DNA of 34,229 bases from Candidatus Brocadiaceae bacterium (GTDB taxonomy: Bacteria > Planctomycetota > Brocadiia > SM23-32): contig PUMZ01000002.1 of assembly GCA_003551565.1 (NCBI GenBank), positions 1 to 34,229 of the forward strand. The letters run 5' to 3'. Each line of letters opens with the position of its first letter. Position 1 is the stretch's first letter. The translations under genes were made by a program, and so were the position numbers. Of this stretch, positions 6,876-15,915 are shown piece by piece. A model generated the notes under the pieces. That model saw only the letters and a program-made list of their open reading frames with translations. It was not told where the DNA came from and ran no database searches.

Positions 6876-8333
6876 ATGAGAATGGAAACCGGCTTGCAGG
6901 CGCGTCAGGAAATGGGCATGAAGCTCGCTCCGCAGGTCATTCAGTCGATCGAAATCCTCCAGCTGCCGTTGATTGAACTCGGGGAGAGGATCGAACAGGA
7001 ACTGGAAGAAAACCCGTTGCTGGAGCGCGAGCAGGAGGAGGACGAGAATTCCCCGGAGCCCGAGGAACTGCGGGAAGACGCCGAAGCGGAACCTGACGAG
7101 GTCTCCATCGATGAGGGAAAGGAGGCGGAACAGTTCGAAAGGCTCGATGATCTGACCGATTATTACGAGAAACACAGCGCCGGGGAACCCCCGCCCGCCC
7201 GACTGGGCGATGCGGAAGGGGGGGGCAAACAGGAGGCGCTCGAGAACTCTCCATGCCCCGACCCCACGCTGGAGGAACACCTTCATGCACAGCTGGCCTA
7301 TCTCGCCCTTGAGCAGCCGATCGCCGGGATCTGCGAAAATATCATCGCCAATCTTGACGACAGAGGATACCTTGCGTCTCCCCTCGGGGAAATACTGGAT
7401 TCCATGGGCGGGGGGCACTCGGCGGAACAGGGCCGGAAAGCGCTCGAGATCGTGCAGGGATTCGAGCCGCGTGGAGTCGCCGCGCGTGATCTGAAAGAAT
7501 GCCTGCTGCTGCAGCTCGATCCGCGCGACGCTGATTATGAGCTGACCTCCATTATAATCCGCGACCACTTTGAAGATATCATGAAAAACCGGATGCCGGA
7601 AGTGGCCCGGAGCACAGGCTGCAGCCTGGAGTCAATACAAGATGCTGTCGATAAAATAGGCTCCCTGAATCCGCGCCCCGGGGCGCTGTTTGCCAACCCC
7701 GACGCACCCCATGTGATGCCCGATGTCAGTATCAAAGACGACGACGGAACATACGAGATCGTGCTGGAAAATGACTGGCTGCCTTCCTTGCGCATCTGCG
7801 CTTACTATGCAAAACGCCTCAAGGAAAAGGAACTGGACCCCAAAACGCGCAACTACCTGACACGTAAATTGCAGGCTGCGCAGGGCATTATCTCCGCAAT
7901 CGAGCAGCGCAGGGCCACACTCGAGAGCGTGACCGAAGAGATCGTGAAAGCCCAGAAAGAGTTTTTTGACCGCGGCGAGATGCACCTGAAACCCCTGAAA
8001 ATGCAGGATGTGGCCGATGCCGTCGGCGTACACGTTTCGACGGTCAGCCGAGCCATCGCCAACAAATACGTACAGACTCCGCAGGGGATCTATTCCCTCA
8101 GGCGGTTCTTCACCGGCGGAACACGTAAAAAGGACGGAGATGTGGAGTCCTGGGACGTGGTGCGCAAGAAACTCCTCCAGGTCGTTCAGGATGAGGACAA
8201 GAAAAAACCGCTCAGCGACGACGCCATCGCCGATCAGCTCAACAAGCAGGGAATCGATATCGCACGGCGCACCGTCGCCAAATACCGCAAAAACCTGGGC
8301 ATCCCTTCTTCCCGCATGCGCAGGCGTTTCTGA
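6876..8333 (+). CDS. rpoN: RNA polymerase sigma-54 factor
   Basis: 485 residues. Sigma-54 directs RNA polymerase to -24/-12 promoters that need an enhancer-binding ATPase. Region I is recognisable by its Gln/Leu-rich start (LQARQEMGMKLAPQVIQSIE), followed by an acidic linker (about 50-110), the core-binding domain, a helix-turn-helix (DVADAVGVHVSTVSRAIANK) and the diagnostic RpoN box ARRTVAKYRK near 463-472. I chose ATG 6876 because region I begins directly after it; a frame opening at 6825 adds 17 unrelated residues, and the ATG at 6882 is also possible. No sigma-54 activator gene is present, so the regulon cannot be inferred here. Confidence 0.96.
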   Translation: MRMETGLQARQEMGMKLAPQVIQSIEILQLPLIELGERIEQELEENPLLEREQEEDENSPEPEELREDAEAEPDEVSIDEGKEAEQFERLDDLTDYYEKHSAGEPPPARLGDAEGGGKQEALENSPCPDPTLEEHLHAQLAYLALEQPIAGICENIIANLDDRGYLASPLGEILDSMGGGHSAEQGRKALEIVQGFEPRGVAARDLKECLLLQLDPRDADYELTSIIIRDHFEDIMKNRMPEVARSTGCSLESIQDAVDKIGSLNPRPGALFANPDAPHVMPDVSIKDDDGTYEIVLENDWLPSLRICAYYAKRLKEKELDPKTRNYLTRKLQAAQGIISAIEQRRATLESVTEEIVKAQKEFFDRGEMHLKPLKMQDVADAVGVHVSTVSRAIANKYVQTPQGIYSLRRFFTGGTRKKDGDVESWDVVRKKLLQVVQDEDKKKPLSDDAIADQLNKQGIDIARRTVAKYRKNLGIPSSRMRRRF

Positions 8334-8386
8334 ACGGAGGTAGACGGTGATTGACTGCCAATCCGCATTTTTCCCAACGCAGACAG

Positions 8387-8420
8387 GTGCGGTGCACGCA
8401 CAGACAGGCGGCGCCTGTCT
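8387..8420. terminator. Two small hairpins between convergent genes
   Basis: Between the stops of rpoN (8333) and the TlyA-like gene (8438) lie GTGCG/CGCAC (8387-8391 with 8397-8401) and a stronger 8-base stem AGACAGGC/GCCTGTCT with a GGC loop (8402-8420). No proper T-run follows, so termination here would be weak or Rho-assisted. The motif CAGACAGG also occurs twice, at 8380 and 8401. Confidence 0.35.
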
Positions 8421-8437
8421 TCTGCCACAGCTCCAAC

Positions 8438-9034
8438 TCACCTGCCGCAATCGCACGGTCGGCGCTGTTGCCCGCGACGGAGGTACAGCATGGCTTCCAG
8501 GTTCTTGCGCTTCCGCACCCGGGGCAAACGAACGGTTTGCGCCACAATTATGCCGGCCCCCCTCAAATCGCGGAGCGTGCGCCGGAGCACGGCATCGAAA
8601 TCTTCGGCAGCCACCAGCCCCCTTTTGACTTCGGAGGGCTCGGCCTCATACTGTGGTTTGAAGAGCGATATGATCTCTCCGCCTTCCTTGACCGACTTCA
8701 ACGCAGCAGGAAGGATATGCTTCTGGCGCGTCCAGCCCACGTCGATCGTCACGATGTCGACTTCCTCGGGCAGCGCCAGGTGCATGGCGTTTGTCCGTTC
8801 CATCACAACGACGCGACTGTCGCATCGGAGTTTCCATTCAAGCATCCCGTATCCCGTATCGACCGCATACACAAGGCGGGCGCCTTCGCGCAGGAGGCAA
8901 TCGGTAAAACCTCCGATATTGCATCCGAAATCGGCCGCGTTCCTGCCTTCGACCGCGATGTTCAGGCGATCGATGGCAAACTTCAGCTTCTCGCCGCCAC
9001 GCCCCACATAACTGTTTTTTCTCTTCTCAGCCAC
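8438..9034 (-). CDS. TlyA-like rRNA methyltransferase lacking the S4 domain
   Basis: 198 residues. TlyA enzymes use S-adenosylmethionine for 2'-O-methylation of rRNA and normally start with an RNA-binding S4 domain of about 60 residues. Here the protein begins almost directly at the linker and FtsJ-like domain: YVGRGGEKL, then the SAM-binding FGCNIGGFTDCLL, VYAVDTGYGMLEWKLR, MERTNAM, and the late SLFKPQYEA stretch. GTG 9034 is used with AGGG nine bases upstream; no S4-like coding is seen upstream in frame. It ends the recA-led minus-strand run, 91 bases after the PHP gene. Without S4 it may bind RNA through a partner or have a different target. Confidence 0.8.
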   Translation of the reverse strand: MAEKRKNSYVGRGGEKLKFAIDRLNIAVEGRNAADFGCNIGGFTDCLLREGARLVYAVDTGYGMLEWKLRCDSRVVVMERTNAMHLALPEEVDIVTIDVGWTRQKHILPAALKSVKEGGEIISLFKPQYEAEPSEVKRGLVAAEDFDAVLRRTLRDLRGAGIIVAQTVRLPRVRKRKNLEAMLYLRRGQQRRPCDCGR

Positions 9035-9079
9035 TGGTGTCGCCCTGGATCATGCGTTCCGCAATCCACCCAAACCGGA

Positions 9080-9098
9080 CATGCCGGAATCCGGCATG
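9080..9098. repeat. Perfect hairpin between the PHP and TlyA-like genes
   Basis: CATGCCGG and CCGGCATG pair around a three-base loop. In the minus-strand transcript an outer ACCC/GGGT pair can extend the stem. No T-run follows, so mRNA processing, stabilisation or a weak pause is more likely than termination. Confidence 0.4.
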
Positions 9099-9125
9099 AG
9101 GGTGGTGCTTTGAATTCCGAATATC

Positions 9126-9752
9126 CTAAGCCCTTATGGGGTCCATAACGGGCATAGCTTCAAACGCTCCGGCATTCAGGGCCTCGACAAGTTCCTGCAC
9201 TGAATGGACTTCCTGATTCAGAATGTTGTAATTCGATCCCGGCGGTCTGTTGGGTGCGTGCGAATCGGAGTTGGCCACGACGGGCAGACCCAGCTCGCCG
9301 GCGAGTTCCACCGTTTTTTCAGAATCCTCCACCGTCATATTCACACTGTAGGCTTCCAGTGCGGCGAAATCATCGGGGTAGCACCGTATCATTTCGGGCA
9401 TTTGCCCGAACCCCCCGCCTCCCCGGAACGGATGTGCGGGGATCAGGGCAAACGCCCGGCGGTCGATGATCGCACGCCACTCGGCGTAGGAGAGCAATCC
9501 ATATCCGTTCTCGCGCAAAGGGCCGAATGCAATGATATCGCCTTCCTCGGTGGAAACTTCCATGCCGTGGAAAATCGGGAAGTTGAGGCGGGCGGCGACC
9601 TCGGCGGCCTCCGCCCGGGCCGCTAAATTGTTGTGATCCGTAAGACAAACAGCGTCGAGCCCGCTTGCGATGGCGCCGCAGGCTATCTGATCGACCCCCT
9701 GGTTTCCACAGGCCGACCCGGTTTCTGAGTGCGTGTGCAAATCGATTTTCAT
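9126..9752 (-). CDS. PHP-domain metal-dependent phosphoesterase
   Basis: 208 residues. PHP proteins are three-metal hydrolases acting on phosphoesters such as nucleoside 3',5'-bisphosphates or small oligonucleotides. All metal-site motifs are visible: HTH near the start (H6, H8), TDH (38-40), a Glu in HGMEVS (E65), AHP in the middle and NSDSH towards the end. The length and the lack of an added polymerase or PolX domain mark a stand-alone small phosphoesterase. Its ATG overlaps the rsmD stop by four bases (ATGA), so the two are probably translationally coupled. The substrate cannot be told from sequence. Confidence 0.85.
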   Translation of the reverse strand: MKIDLHTHSETGSACGNQGVDQIACGAIASGLDAVCLTDHNNLAARAEAAEVAARLNFPIFHGMEVSTEEGDIIAFGPLRENGYGLLSYAEWRAIIDRRAFALIPAHPFRGGGGFGQMPEMIRCYPDDFAALEAYSVNMTVEDSEKTVELAGELGLPVVANSDSHAPNRPPGSNYNILNQEVHSVQELVEALNAGAFEAMPVMDPIRA

Positions 9753-10345
9753 CGCTCGTTATCGGGATCAAGTGTTACGTTAAAAAAAGAAAGTTGGCTG
9801 CGGCCGTAGGTGCGCGTGTCCCGGAGGCGAAAAACATTTGAAGGCCACGACGGACGGGAGGCGGGATCGTGATGAAGCATTATCAGGCCCGCGGGCGAAA
9901 TCCAGCCTCCGACCAACTCCTCCAGCAGGAGAAAAAGGTCACCGAGCCTGCGGGGATCGGAAGTCATGGCGTAAGGCGGATCGAGAAAAACAAGGTCCGC
10001 CGGCGCCATCCCGGCGGGGGGCGCCATATTCTTCATGCATAGCACGTTGCACCCGATTATTTCCACCTCTTCGCGGTTTATTCCGCACGCGGCCAGGTTC
10101 CGTTCGATCAGCCGCCCCAGTTTTCTGCTGTGCTCGACGAACGTGCAGCGCCGGGCGCCCCGGCTGAGCGCTTCAATCCCGAGCGCGCCGCTCCCGCTGA
10201 AGAGATCCAGAACAACCGCATCGGTCACCTCACTTTGCAGGATGTTGAACAGCGACTCCTTCACTCTGTCGAGCATCGGACGCAGGGCCTCGTCATCCAG
10301 GGAGTTCAATGTTGTCCGCCGGTATTGTCCGCCGATAACCCTCAT
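9749..10345 (-). CDS. rsmD: 16S rRNA (guanine-966-N2)-methyltransferase RsmD
   Basis: 198 residues, typical length. RsmD methylates G966 of 16S rRNA in the 30S subunit. Evidence: the family start MRVIGGQYR, the segment RPMLDRVKESLFNIL (close to the family's RPT-x-x-RVREALFN), the SAM-binding LDLFSGSGALGIEALSRGA, and the catalytic DPPY motif of N2-guanine methyltransferases. It overlaps lpxI upstream and the PHP gene downstream by four bases each. coaD, a frequent neighbour, is absent. Confidence 0.93.
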   Translation of the reverse strand: MRVIGGQYRRTTLNSLDDEALRPMLDRVKESLFNILQSEVTDAVVLDLFSGSGALGIEALSRGARRCTFVEHSRKLGRLIERNLAACGINREEVEIIGCNVLCMKNMAPPAGMAPADLVFLDPPYAMTSDPRRLGDLFLLLEELVGGWISPAGLIMLHHDPASRPSWPSNVFRLRDTRTYGRSQLSFFNVTLDPDNER

Positions 10346-11193
10346 CCCTCGTCCACATCCCCGTCGTTAAGGGCGATGATGGCCACATTGGCCCTGTTCG
10401 CCGCATCAATCGTTTTCTCACGTTCCAGCAGCAGGGTGCAGCCGGCTTCCACCGCAAGCACCGCGGCTCCGGCTTCGTGCAACACTTCCACCGTATCGGG
10501 TCCGACACATGGTATGTCGAAGCGCGGATCATGATCTTTTTTTGCTACTTTGATCGCCACCACCCCTTCCCCGGCAATCCGGCCGGCTCTGCGCAATGTC
10601 GCGTCGGTCCCGTCCATACCCTCCACAGCGATCACCGCTCCGTCTTTGACCGCAATTGTCTGTCCTATCTGCATGGCGGCTATTTTTTTTATCAGCCGCC
10701 AGCCGAAGCGGATATCCGCCCGCTGTTTTCCGTTCGGAGTGCGTTCGGTCAGAACTCCTGCCGGCGTCAGCAACTGCGGACAGTAGAGGACCGAATTGCG
10801 GATGGCAATACCTTCCTTCTCGAACTCGTCGGCAACACGTCCCAGCAACTCGTGGTCGCCCCGCGACCCGTTCGAAAACCAGAGTCTGATCGTGCGGACA
10901 TCCGGCAGGTTATGGAGTATGTCGGGATACATTTTCTTTTTTGTGACCCCGCCGCACATGACGGCCTCCGTAATGCCCTCCTTATGCAGCAATTTGATCC
11001 ATTTGCCCAGCCTCCCCAGTCCCGTCCAGTGGATACGGTCCACATAGCTTTCCAGGGAGGGATCACATTCGTCTTTGATGGCAATGGCGACGACTTCTAT
11101 TCCGTTGTCACGTGCGCCTTTTGCAAAGCACAGCGGCAGAAGACCGTTGCCGGCCAGCAGCCCTATTTTTCCTGTACCGGTGTTTTTCCCCAT
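10342..11193 (-). CDS. lpxI: UDP-2,3-diacylglucosamine pyrophosphatase LpxI
   Basis: 283 residues. LpxI cleaves UDP-2,3-diacylglucosamine to lipid X and UMP in lipid A synthesis, replacing LpxH in alphaproteobacteria, planctomycetes and others. The protein begins with KIGLLAGNGLLPLCFAKGA, has VMCGGVTKKKMYPD, GDHELL and a C-terminal half with VAVEGMDGTDATLRRAG and FDIPCVGPDTV, all characteristic of the DUF1009/LpxI family. ATG 11193 is chosen because AAGGTGG lies five bases upstream; a GTG nine bases earlier is less likely. It follows lepA by 18 bases and overlaps rsmD. No other lpx gene is in the window, but its presence implies a lipid A outer membrane. Confidence 0.93.
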   Translation of the reverse strand: MGKNTGTGKIGLLAGNGLLPLCFAKGARDNGIEVVAIAIKDECDPSLESYVDRIHWTGLGRLGKWIKLLHKEGITEAVMCGGVTKKKMYPDILHNLPDVRTIRLWFSNGSRGDHELLGRVADEFEKEGIAIRNSVLYCPQLLTPAGVLTERTPNGKQRADIRFGWRLIKKIAAMQIGQTIAVKDGAVIAVEGMDGTDATLRRAGRIAGEGVVAIKVAKKDHDPRFDIPCVGPDTVEVLHEAGAAVLAVEAGCTLLLEREKTIDAANRANVAIIALNDGDVDEG

Positions 11194-11211
11194 GCGCACC
11201 ACCTTTTCCCA

Positions 11212-13005
11212 TTATTCATTCGCATCCAGTATGGCAAGGAACGCCTCCTGGGGTATATTGATGTTCCCCACGGCCTTCATGCGTTTTTTGCCTTCTTTCT
11301 GCTTGGCCCAGAGTTTTCTTTTGCGGGTTATATCTCCGCCATAGCACTTTGCGGTAACATTTTTTTTCTGCGCGGGGATCGTTTCGCGGGCGATTATTTT
11401 CCCCCCGATGGCGGCCTGAAGGGGCACCGGAAACATATGGCGCTCAATATGGTTCTTGAGTGTTTTTGCTACACGCCTCCCCCGGGACTGCGCCTCATCC
11501 CTGTGGGAGATAAAAGAGAGCGCATCAACCGCCGTTTCATTGACCAGTATGTCGACTTTCACAAGATCGCTTTGCCTGTATCCGAGCCATTCATAATCCA
11601 TTGTTGCATGGCCGCGCGAGCCGGACTTCAGCCGGTCGAAAAAGTCGTAGATGATTTCCGCCAGCGGTATGTTGTATTCGAGCATGGCCCGCTGGTCGCT
11701 GAAGAACTCGGTCCTCACGTATTCGCCGCGTCTGGTTTCAACGAGTTTCATCACGTTACCGATAAATTCGCTGGGTGTAATAATTCTCAGCAGGGTGAAG
11801 GGTTCCCGTATCGCCTCGACCTCGCCCCTTTCCGGCATCTGGGAGGGTCTGTCGATAAGGAGCGTCTTTCCGTCTTTCGTTACGATCTCGTAACTCACAT
11901 TCGGCGCAGTTTGTACGACAGAGACTTTGCTCTCGCGCTCCAGGCGCTGCTGAATGATCTCCATATGCAGCAGCCCCAGAAATCCGCAGCGGAACCCGAA
12001 CCCCAGGGCCTCGGAGCTTTCGGGCTCGTAATCGAACGAGGAGTCATTCAGGGAGAGCCGCTCCAAAGCGCCCCGCAGCGAGGAGAAGTCCTGGTTGTTC
12101 TCCGGATAAAACCCGCTGAAAACCATCGGCTTCGGTTCGGTATAGCCGGGCAGGGCCTCCGCCGCACCGTTTTTCAGATGCGTCACGGTATCTCCTATGA
12201 CCACGTCCCTGATATTCTTTATATTGGCGATCATGTAGCCGACCTGCCCCGCCTGGAGGCTTTCGACCGGCATCATTGCGGGAGTGAACACTCCGACTTC
12301 GCTCACTTCATACCGTGCCGATACACCCATCATCAGCACCTCATCGCCCTTCTTCAGGACGCCTTGAAATATCCTCATGAAAACGACCACCCCGCGGTAA
12401 TCATCATACGATGAATCAAAGATAAGGCCCTGCAACGGAGCGTGCGGGTCGCCGCCGGGAGGGGGCACTTTTTCGATAATCGCATCCAGCAGCTCGTCGA
12501 CGTAACGGCCCGTCTTCCCGCTGACCGGCATGATCAGGTCGGGATCGATGCCGAAGCTCTGCTCCATCTCGGTCATTGCCTCCACCGGCCGGGCCATGGG
12601 CAGATCGATTTTCGTCACCGCCGGCAGTATCTCCAACCCCTGTTCGAGCGCATGATTATAATTGACCACGCTCTGGGCCTCGATGCCCTGGCTTGCGTCC
12701 ACAAGCAGCACGGCCCCTTCACAGGCTTTCAGCGCCCTGGACACCTCGTAGTTGAAGTCCACATGCCCCGGCGTATCGATCAGGTTGAACTCATACTCGC
12801 GGCCGTCTTTTTCATAAAACATCCGCACGCAACTCGCTTTGATCGTTATACCGCGCTCGCGCTCCAGATCCATATCATCCAGCATCAGGTCGTGAAAATC
12901 GCGCTCCGACACCGACCTGGTCAGTTGCAAAAGCCTGTCGGCCAGCGTCGATTTGCCGTGGTCGATATGGGCGATTATACAAAAATTTCTTATGTTTTTT
13001 TGCAT
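11212..13005 (-). CDS. lepA: Elongation factor 4 (LepA) GTPase
   Basis: 597 residues, full family length. LepA/EF4 is a ribosome-binding translational GTPase implicated in back-translocation and in 30S assembly or initiation. G-motifs: AHIDHGKST (G1), RGITIKA (switch I), DTPGHVDF (G3) and TKIDLP (G4, where most members have NKIDLP). Domains II, III and V follow, and the special C-terminal domain ends with the conserved KCYGGDITRKRKLW, KQKEGKKRMK and IPQEAFLAIL. The start ATG lacks a strong Shine-Dalgarno. It lies 97 bases after acpS in the same direction, with no clear promoter in between. Confidence 0.97.
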   Translation of the reverse strand: MQKNIRNFCIIAHIDHGKSTLADRLLQLTRSVSERDFHDLMLDDMDLERERGITIKASCVRMFYEKDGREYEFNLIDTPGHVDFNYEVSRALKACEGAVLLVDASQGIEAQSVVNYNHALEQGLEILPAVTKIDLPMARPVEAMTEMEQSFGIDPDLIMPVSGKTGRYVDELLDAIIEKVPPPGGDPHAPLQGLIFDSSYDDYRGVVVFMRIFQGVLKKGDEVLMMGVSARYEVSEVGVFTPAMMPVESLQAGQVGYMIANIKNIRDVVIGDTVTHLKNGAAEALPGYTEPKPMVFSGFYPENNQDFSSLRGALERLSLNDSSFDYEPESSEALGFGFRCGFLGLLHMEIIQQRLERESKVSVVQTAPNVSYEIVTKDGKTLLIDRPSQMPERGEVEAIREPFTLLRIITPSEFIGNVMKLVETRRGEYVRTEFFSDQRAMLEYNIPLAEIIYDFFDRLKSGSRGHATMDYEWLGYRQSDLVKVDILVNETAVDALSFISHRDEAQSRGRRVAKTLKNHIERHMFPVPLQAAIGGKIIARETIPAQKKNVTAKCYGGDITRKRKLWAKQKEGKKRMKAVGNINIPQEAFLAILDANE

Positions 13006-13102
13006 GAAACCGCAATGAAATTAAAGGCACAACACAGGCTCCCCGAGGCCGCTGAATGCCGCGCACAGCAGACCGGCGGAGGCGCTTTGACTGCCGGACT
13101 TC

Positions 13103-13495
13103 TCATGGGCCGGTCGCCTCTCCCTCCGCCACGGCCTGTGCTACGGCGTGGCTTTTGGTGTGCGAAAGGCTTATGTGGATTTTCCGGATTTCCAGCCGTT
13201 TGCTTATCTGCAGGCTTTTGCCGCCCAGGTGGACTGCGGGAGCGTTTTCGGCGTTTTTCACGATCTCGATATCGGTGAACTCCGTCCCGTGTTGCCACCC
13301 GGTTCCCAGGGCCTTCAGGACTGCTTCCTTTGCTGCAAAACGCGTAGCGAACCGCTGGTACGGGTCAGCGCACCGTCGGCAGTCGTCGATTTCACCGGCG
13401 CAATATATCCGGCGCAGGAAACGCTCTCCGTGCCGTTCGATGGCGCCACGGATGCGCTCCACTTCGATGATATCGATGCCGATGCCGACGATCAT
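13103..13495 (-). CDS. acpS: Holo-[acyl-carrier-protein] synthase
   Basis: 130 residues. AcpS transfers 4'-phosphopantetheine from CoA to a serine of acyl carrier protein, activating it for fatty-acid synthesis. The two signatures are clear: [12 protein letters not shown] near the start with metal-binding D8, and [15 protein letters not shown] with the catalytic/metal E57; HISLSHT is also present. The segment usually written FT-x-x-E is CAGEIDDC here, with extra Cys residues. The ATG overlaps the recA stop by four bases (ATGA), so its translation is probably coupled to recA, which is an uncommon partner for acpS. Confidence 0.94.
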   Translation of the reverse strand: MIVGIGIDIIEVERIRGAIERHGERFLRRIYCAGEIDDCRRCADPYQRFATRFAAKEAVLKALGTGWQHGTEFTDIEIVKNAENAPAVHLGGKSLQISKRLEIRKIHISLSHTKSHAVAQAVAEGEATGP

Positions 13496-14556
13496 CGTGA
13501 CTTCCCCTCGTCTTTTTTACGTTGACGTTTTTCGGCCAGCACGGGCGCCTTTTTCTCCAGTATGGCCATCTCGATCTCTTCGGCCATATCGGGATTTTCT
13601 TCCAGAAAGCTGCGGGCTTTCTCCTTGCCCTGCCCCAGTTTTTCTTCGCCGTATGCATACCATGAGCCGGATTTATCCACAACTCCACATTCGGCGCCCA
13701 GGTCGATCAGATCGCCTTCCCGCGAAAGCCCGCAACGGAACAGCAGGTCCACCTCGCAACGCTTGAACGGCGGTGCGACCTTGTTTTTTGCGATCTTCAC
13801 CCGGCAACGGTTCCCGACCGTCTCGTCGCCTTCTTTGAGGCTGCTGATCCTTCGGATCTCGATTCTGACCGCGCTGTAGAACTTCAGCGCCCGGCCGCCG
13901 GGGGTCGTCTCGGGTGAGCCGAACATCACGCCGATCTTCATGCGGATCTGGTTGATGAATATAACGGTGGTGCGGGATTTCGAGATGGCAGCGGTGAGCT
14001 TGCGCAGCGCGCGCGACATCAACCGGGCCTGGAGGCCGATGGTCTGGTCACCCATCTCCCCTTCGACTTCCTCGCGCGGGACGAGCGCGGCAACGGAATC
14101 GACGACAATAACATCCAGCGCGTTGCTGCGCACAAGCGCCTCCACCACGTCAAGAGCCTGCTCGGCCGAGTCCGGCTGGTGGATCAGAAGGTGTTCCATG
14201 TCCACACCAAGAAGCCTGGCATAATCCGGATCGAGCGCATGCTCCACATCCACGAACGCCGCGATGCCCCCGGCCTTCTGCGCATTGGCTATCACCTGGA
14301 GCGTCAGTGTGGTTTTGCCGGAAGCCTCCGGGCCGTAAACTTCGACCACCCTGCCACGGGGCACTCCGCCCACGCCCAGGGCCATATCGATGGCCAGAGA
14401 CCCTGTGGGAATGGCCTCGACAGCAAGTCTTGCACTGCCTTCGCCCATGGTCTGGATCGTGCCCTTGCCGTGCTCTTTCTCAAGATGTTTCAGGGTGCGG
14501 TCAAGTGCCTGCTGGCGCGCCTGGCCGGGATCGGTATCGGTTTGACTTTTAGCCAT
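13492..14556 (-). CDS. recA: Recombinase RecA
   Basis: 354 residues. RecA forms ATP-dependent filaments on single-stranded DNA for homologous recombination and SOS co-protease activity. Walker A is GPEASGKTT, Walker B sits in [13 protein letters not shown], the L2 loop region follows [22 protein letters not shown], and the C-terminal domain is present. The extreme C-terminus is basic ([12 protein letters not shown]) rather than acidic as in E. coli. ATG 14556 is chosen because family homology begins soon after it and GGGGAG lies upstream; a longer in-frame opening reaching 14805 adds unrelated residues. A promoter at 14785-14812 leaves a leader of about 220 bases. I see no standard LexA box. 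Confidence 0.97.
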   Translation of the reverse strand: MAKSQTDTDPGQARQQALDRTLKHLEKEHGKGTIQTMGEGSARLAVEAIPTGSLAIDMALGVGGVPRGRVVEVYGPEASGKTTLTLQVIANAQKAGGIAAFVDVEHALDPDYARLLGVDMEHLLIHQPDSAEQALDVVEALVRSNALDVIVVDSVAALVPREEVEGEMGDQTIGLQARLMSRALRKLTAAISKSRTTVIFINQIRMKIGVMFGSPETTPGGRALKFYSAVRIEIRRISSLKEGDETVGNRCRVKIAKNKVAPPFKRCEVDLLFRCGLSREGDLIDLGAECGVVDKSGSWYAYGEEKLGQGKEKARSFLEENPDMAEEIEMAILEKKAPVLAEKRQRKKDEGKSR

Positions 14557-14784
14557 GTATGGAAACTCCCCAAAAAAGTTGGACGGGTTGTGTTCGTACA
14601 GTTGTGATACGCGGTGCATCCATTGTGTGTAAATCCCCGGCAAACTGCACCTCCCCGGGAAGCAACAGACGGCATGCGGCGGGAACGCCCGCGTTGCCGG
14701 GGGCAAAAAACGCGCATAAGACCACCTTTTGCCGAAAAAGGGACGTGGTTCACTGAGGGCCGACCATCGTGATTCCCAGTCCGT

Positions 14785-14812
14785 ATTATACACCGGGGCG
14801 AGCATTATTCAA
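14785..14812 (-). promoter_or_regulatory. Sigma70-like promoter for the recA operon
   Basis: On the minus strand: TTGAAT (14812-14807), a 16-base spacer and TATAAT (14790-14785). The -35 box overlaps the TAA stop of the TauE-like gene (14807-14805), so recA can start its own transcript while also receiving read-through from upstream. The leader to 14556 contains several GC-rich inverted stretches but no structure I can name. Confidence 0.6.
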
Positions 14813-15839
14813 GTGAATTTTGCCCGCTCTTCCGTTCCTCGCGGTTGCGGCGGACGCTGAAGTGCCATAGCAGCATGATGCAAACGATGATACCGCCGCC
14901 GGCAACAAAGATAAGAATTTTCGAGGAATAATTCAGCAGCAGAGAATCAATACGGCTGTCGAGTTCCTTCAGCACCACCGAGGCGCCGCCACACAGTATC
15001 ATCACCGCATAGAGGAGGCGATGCCAGGAACTTTTTACGGCGTGAGCGGCACGTACACCCAGCGGGGCAGCGATGATGACTCCGAGCAGCATAACGAATG
15101 CGGCGACAAAGTTCACCCGGCCTTCAAAGGCATATGCGGCAACGCCGAAGGGGCTGGAGATCAGGATGCACAGCAGGCTGGTGCCGACTGCGATGATTGT
15201 CGGTGTCCCGACCAGATACAGCATGGCGGGCACGATCAGGAATCCCCCGCCTGCGCCCAGCAGGCCGGAAAAAAAACCGATTGCCATGCCGATGACGGCG
15301 ACCGGCCATAAAGATGCGCTGATGCCGCTCTTTTTTAAGGGGAGGACGGGGGGGAGCCGGAAACGCCGTGCAAAGGCGTTCCTGGCCGGATCGCCGTAGC
15401 CGTCCCCCTTTTTTCGCCGGGGATCCCGGCGCACCCGGCAGTCATTCAGCATGAAGGCGCCGAGCGAGAAGAGCATAAAAATATACATCACACGCAGCAC
15501 CGAATCGGCCGCGCCGGTGGCCTCGAGCGCCATAACGGTGCTCGTGCCGGCCTGGATGCCAACGACCATCGACCCGCCCATGAGCAGACCGAGCGCGGGC
15601 TCCACGGCATTGGCCGAGGCATGTTTCAGCACCGAGATAAGGCTCATGCCCATGATATAGGCCAGGCCGGTTCCGACGGCGTGGGGCATGGGCATGCCCA
15701 GGATATTGAGCGTGGGGGTGATGATCCATCCGCCGCCCACTCCGAAGAAACCGCCCAGGACGCCCACCATCGTCCCGAGCGCGAAGAGAGCCAATATCGA
15801 AATCTGTGTTTCGGGAGACCCCGATTCGATGGAGAACAT
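14805..15839 (-). CDS. TauE/SafE-family membrane permease
   Basis: 344 residues. This family (DUF81) exports sulfite, sulfoacetate and other small anions across the inner membrane. Both halves of the internal repeat are visible: [20 protein letters not shown] near the start and [20 protein letters not shown] in the second half, each followed by an AVGTG/AVGTS segment. I count about eight membrane segments plus one near the C-terminus. A hydrophilic, strongly basic loop of about 40 residues ([18 protein letters not shown] onward) separates the halves. ATG 15839 is chosen over a longer frame because AAAGGT and AAGGA lie upstream and the extra 21 residues look non-coding. No sulfur-metabolism gene is adjacent, so the substrate is open. 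Confidence 0.85.
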   Translation of the reverse strand: MFSIESGSPETQISILALFALGTMVGVLGGFFGVGGGWIITPTLNILGMPMPHAVGTGLAYIMGMSLISVLKHASANAVEPALGLLMGGSMVVGIQAGTSTVMALEATGAADSVLRVMYIFMLFSLGAFMLNDCRVRRDPRRKKGDGYGDPARNAFARRFRLPPVLPLKKSGISASLWPVAVIGMAIGFFSGLLGAGGGFLIVPAMLYLVGTPTIIAVGTSLLCILISSPFGVAAYAFEGRVNFVAAFVMLLGVIIAAPLGVRAAHAVKSSWHRLLYAVMILCGGASVVLKELDSRIDSLLLNYSSKILIFVAGGGIIVCIMLLWHFSVRRNREERKSGQNSLE

Positions 15840-15915
15840 AACCTTTGATCCTTGAAAGTTGCATTTGCCGCTTGCAAAGCACACTCCGACCGCATCACGC
15901 ATAACTCACATTCAC

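Noticed and set aside
6027-7568. 513-codon minus-strand frame opposite recR and rpoN
   Set aside because: Antisense to both genes, with random-looking composition.
10477-12414. 645-codon plus-strand frame opposite lpxI and lepA
   Set aside because: Shadow of two certain genes; no ribosome site and no recognisable domain.
14557-14640. Partial CTGT/GAAC matches tested as a LexA box upstream of recA
   Set aside because: Neither the E. coli (CTGT-N8-ACAG) nor the Bacillus-type (GAAC-N4-GTTC) palindrome is complete.
14557-14805. N-terminal extension of recA by about 83 residues
   Set aside because: RecA family similarity starts after ATG 14556, and the extension covers the leader downstream of the recA promoter.
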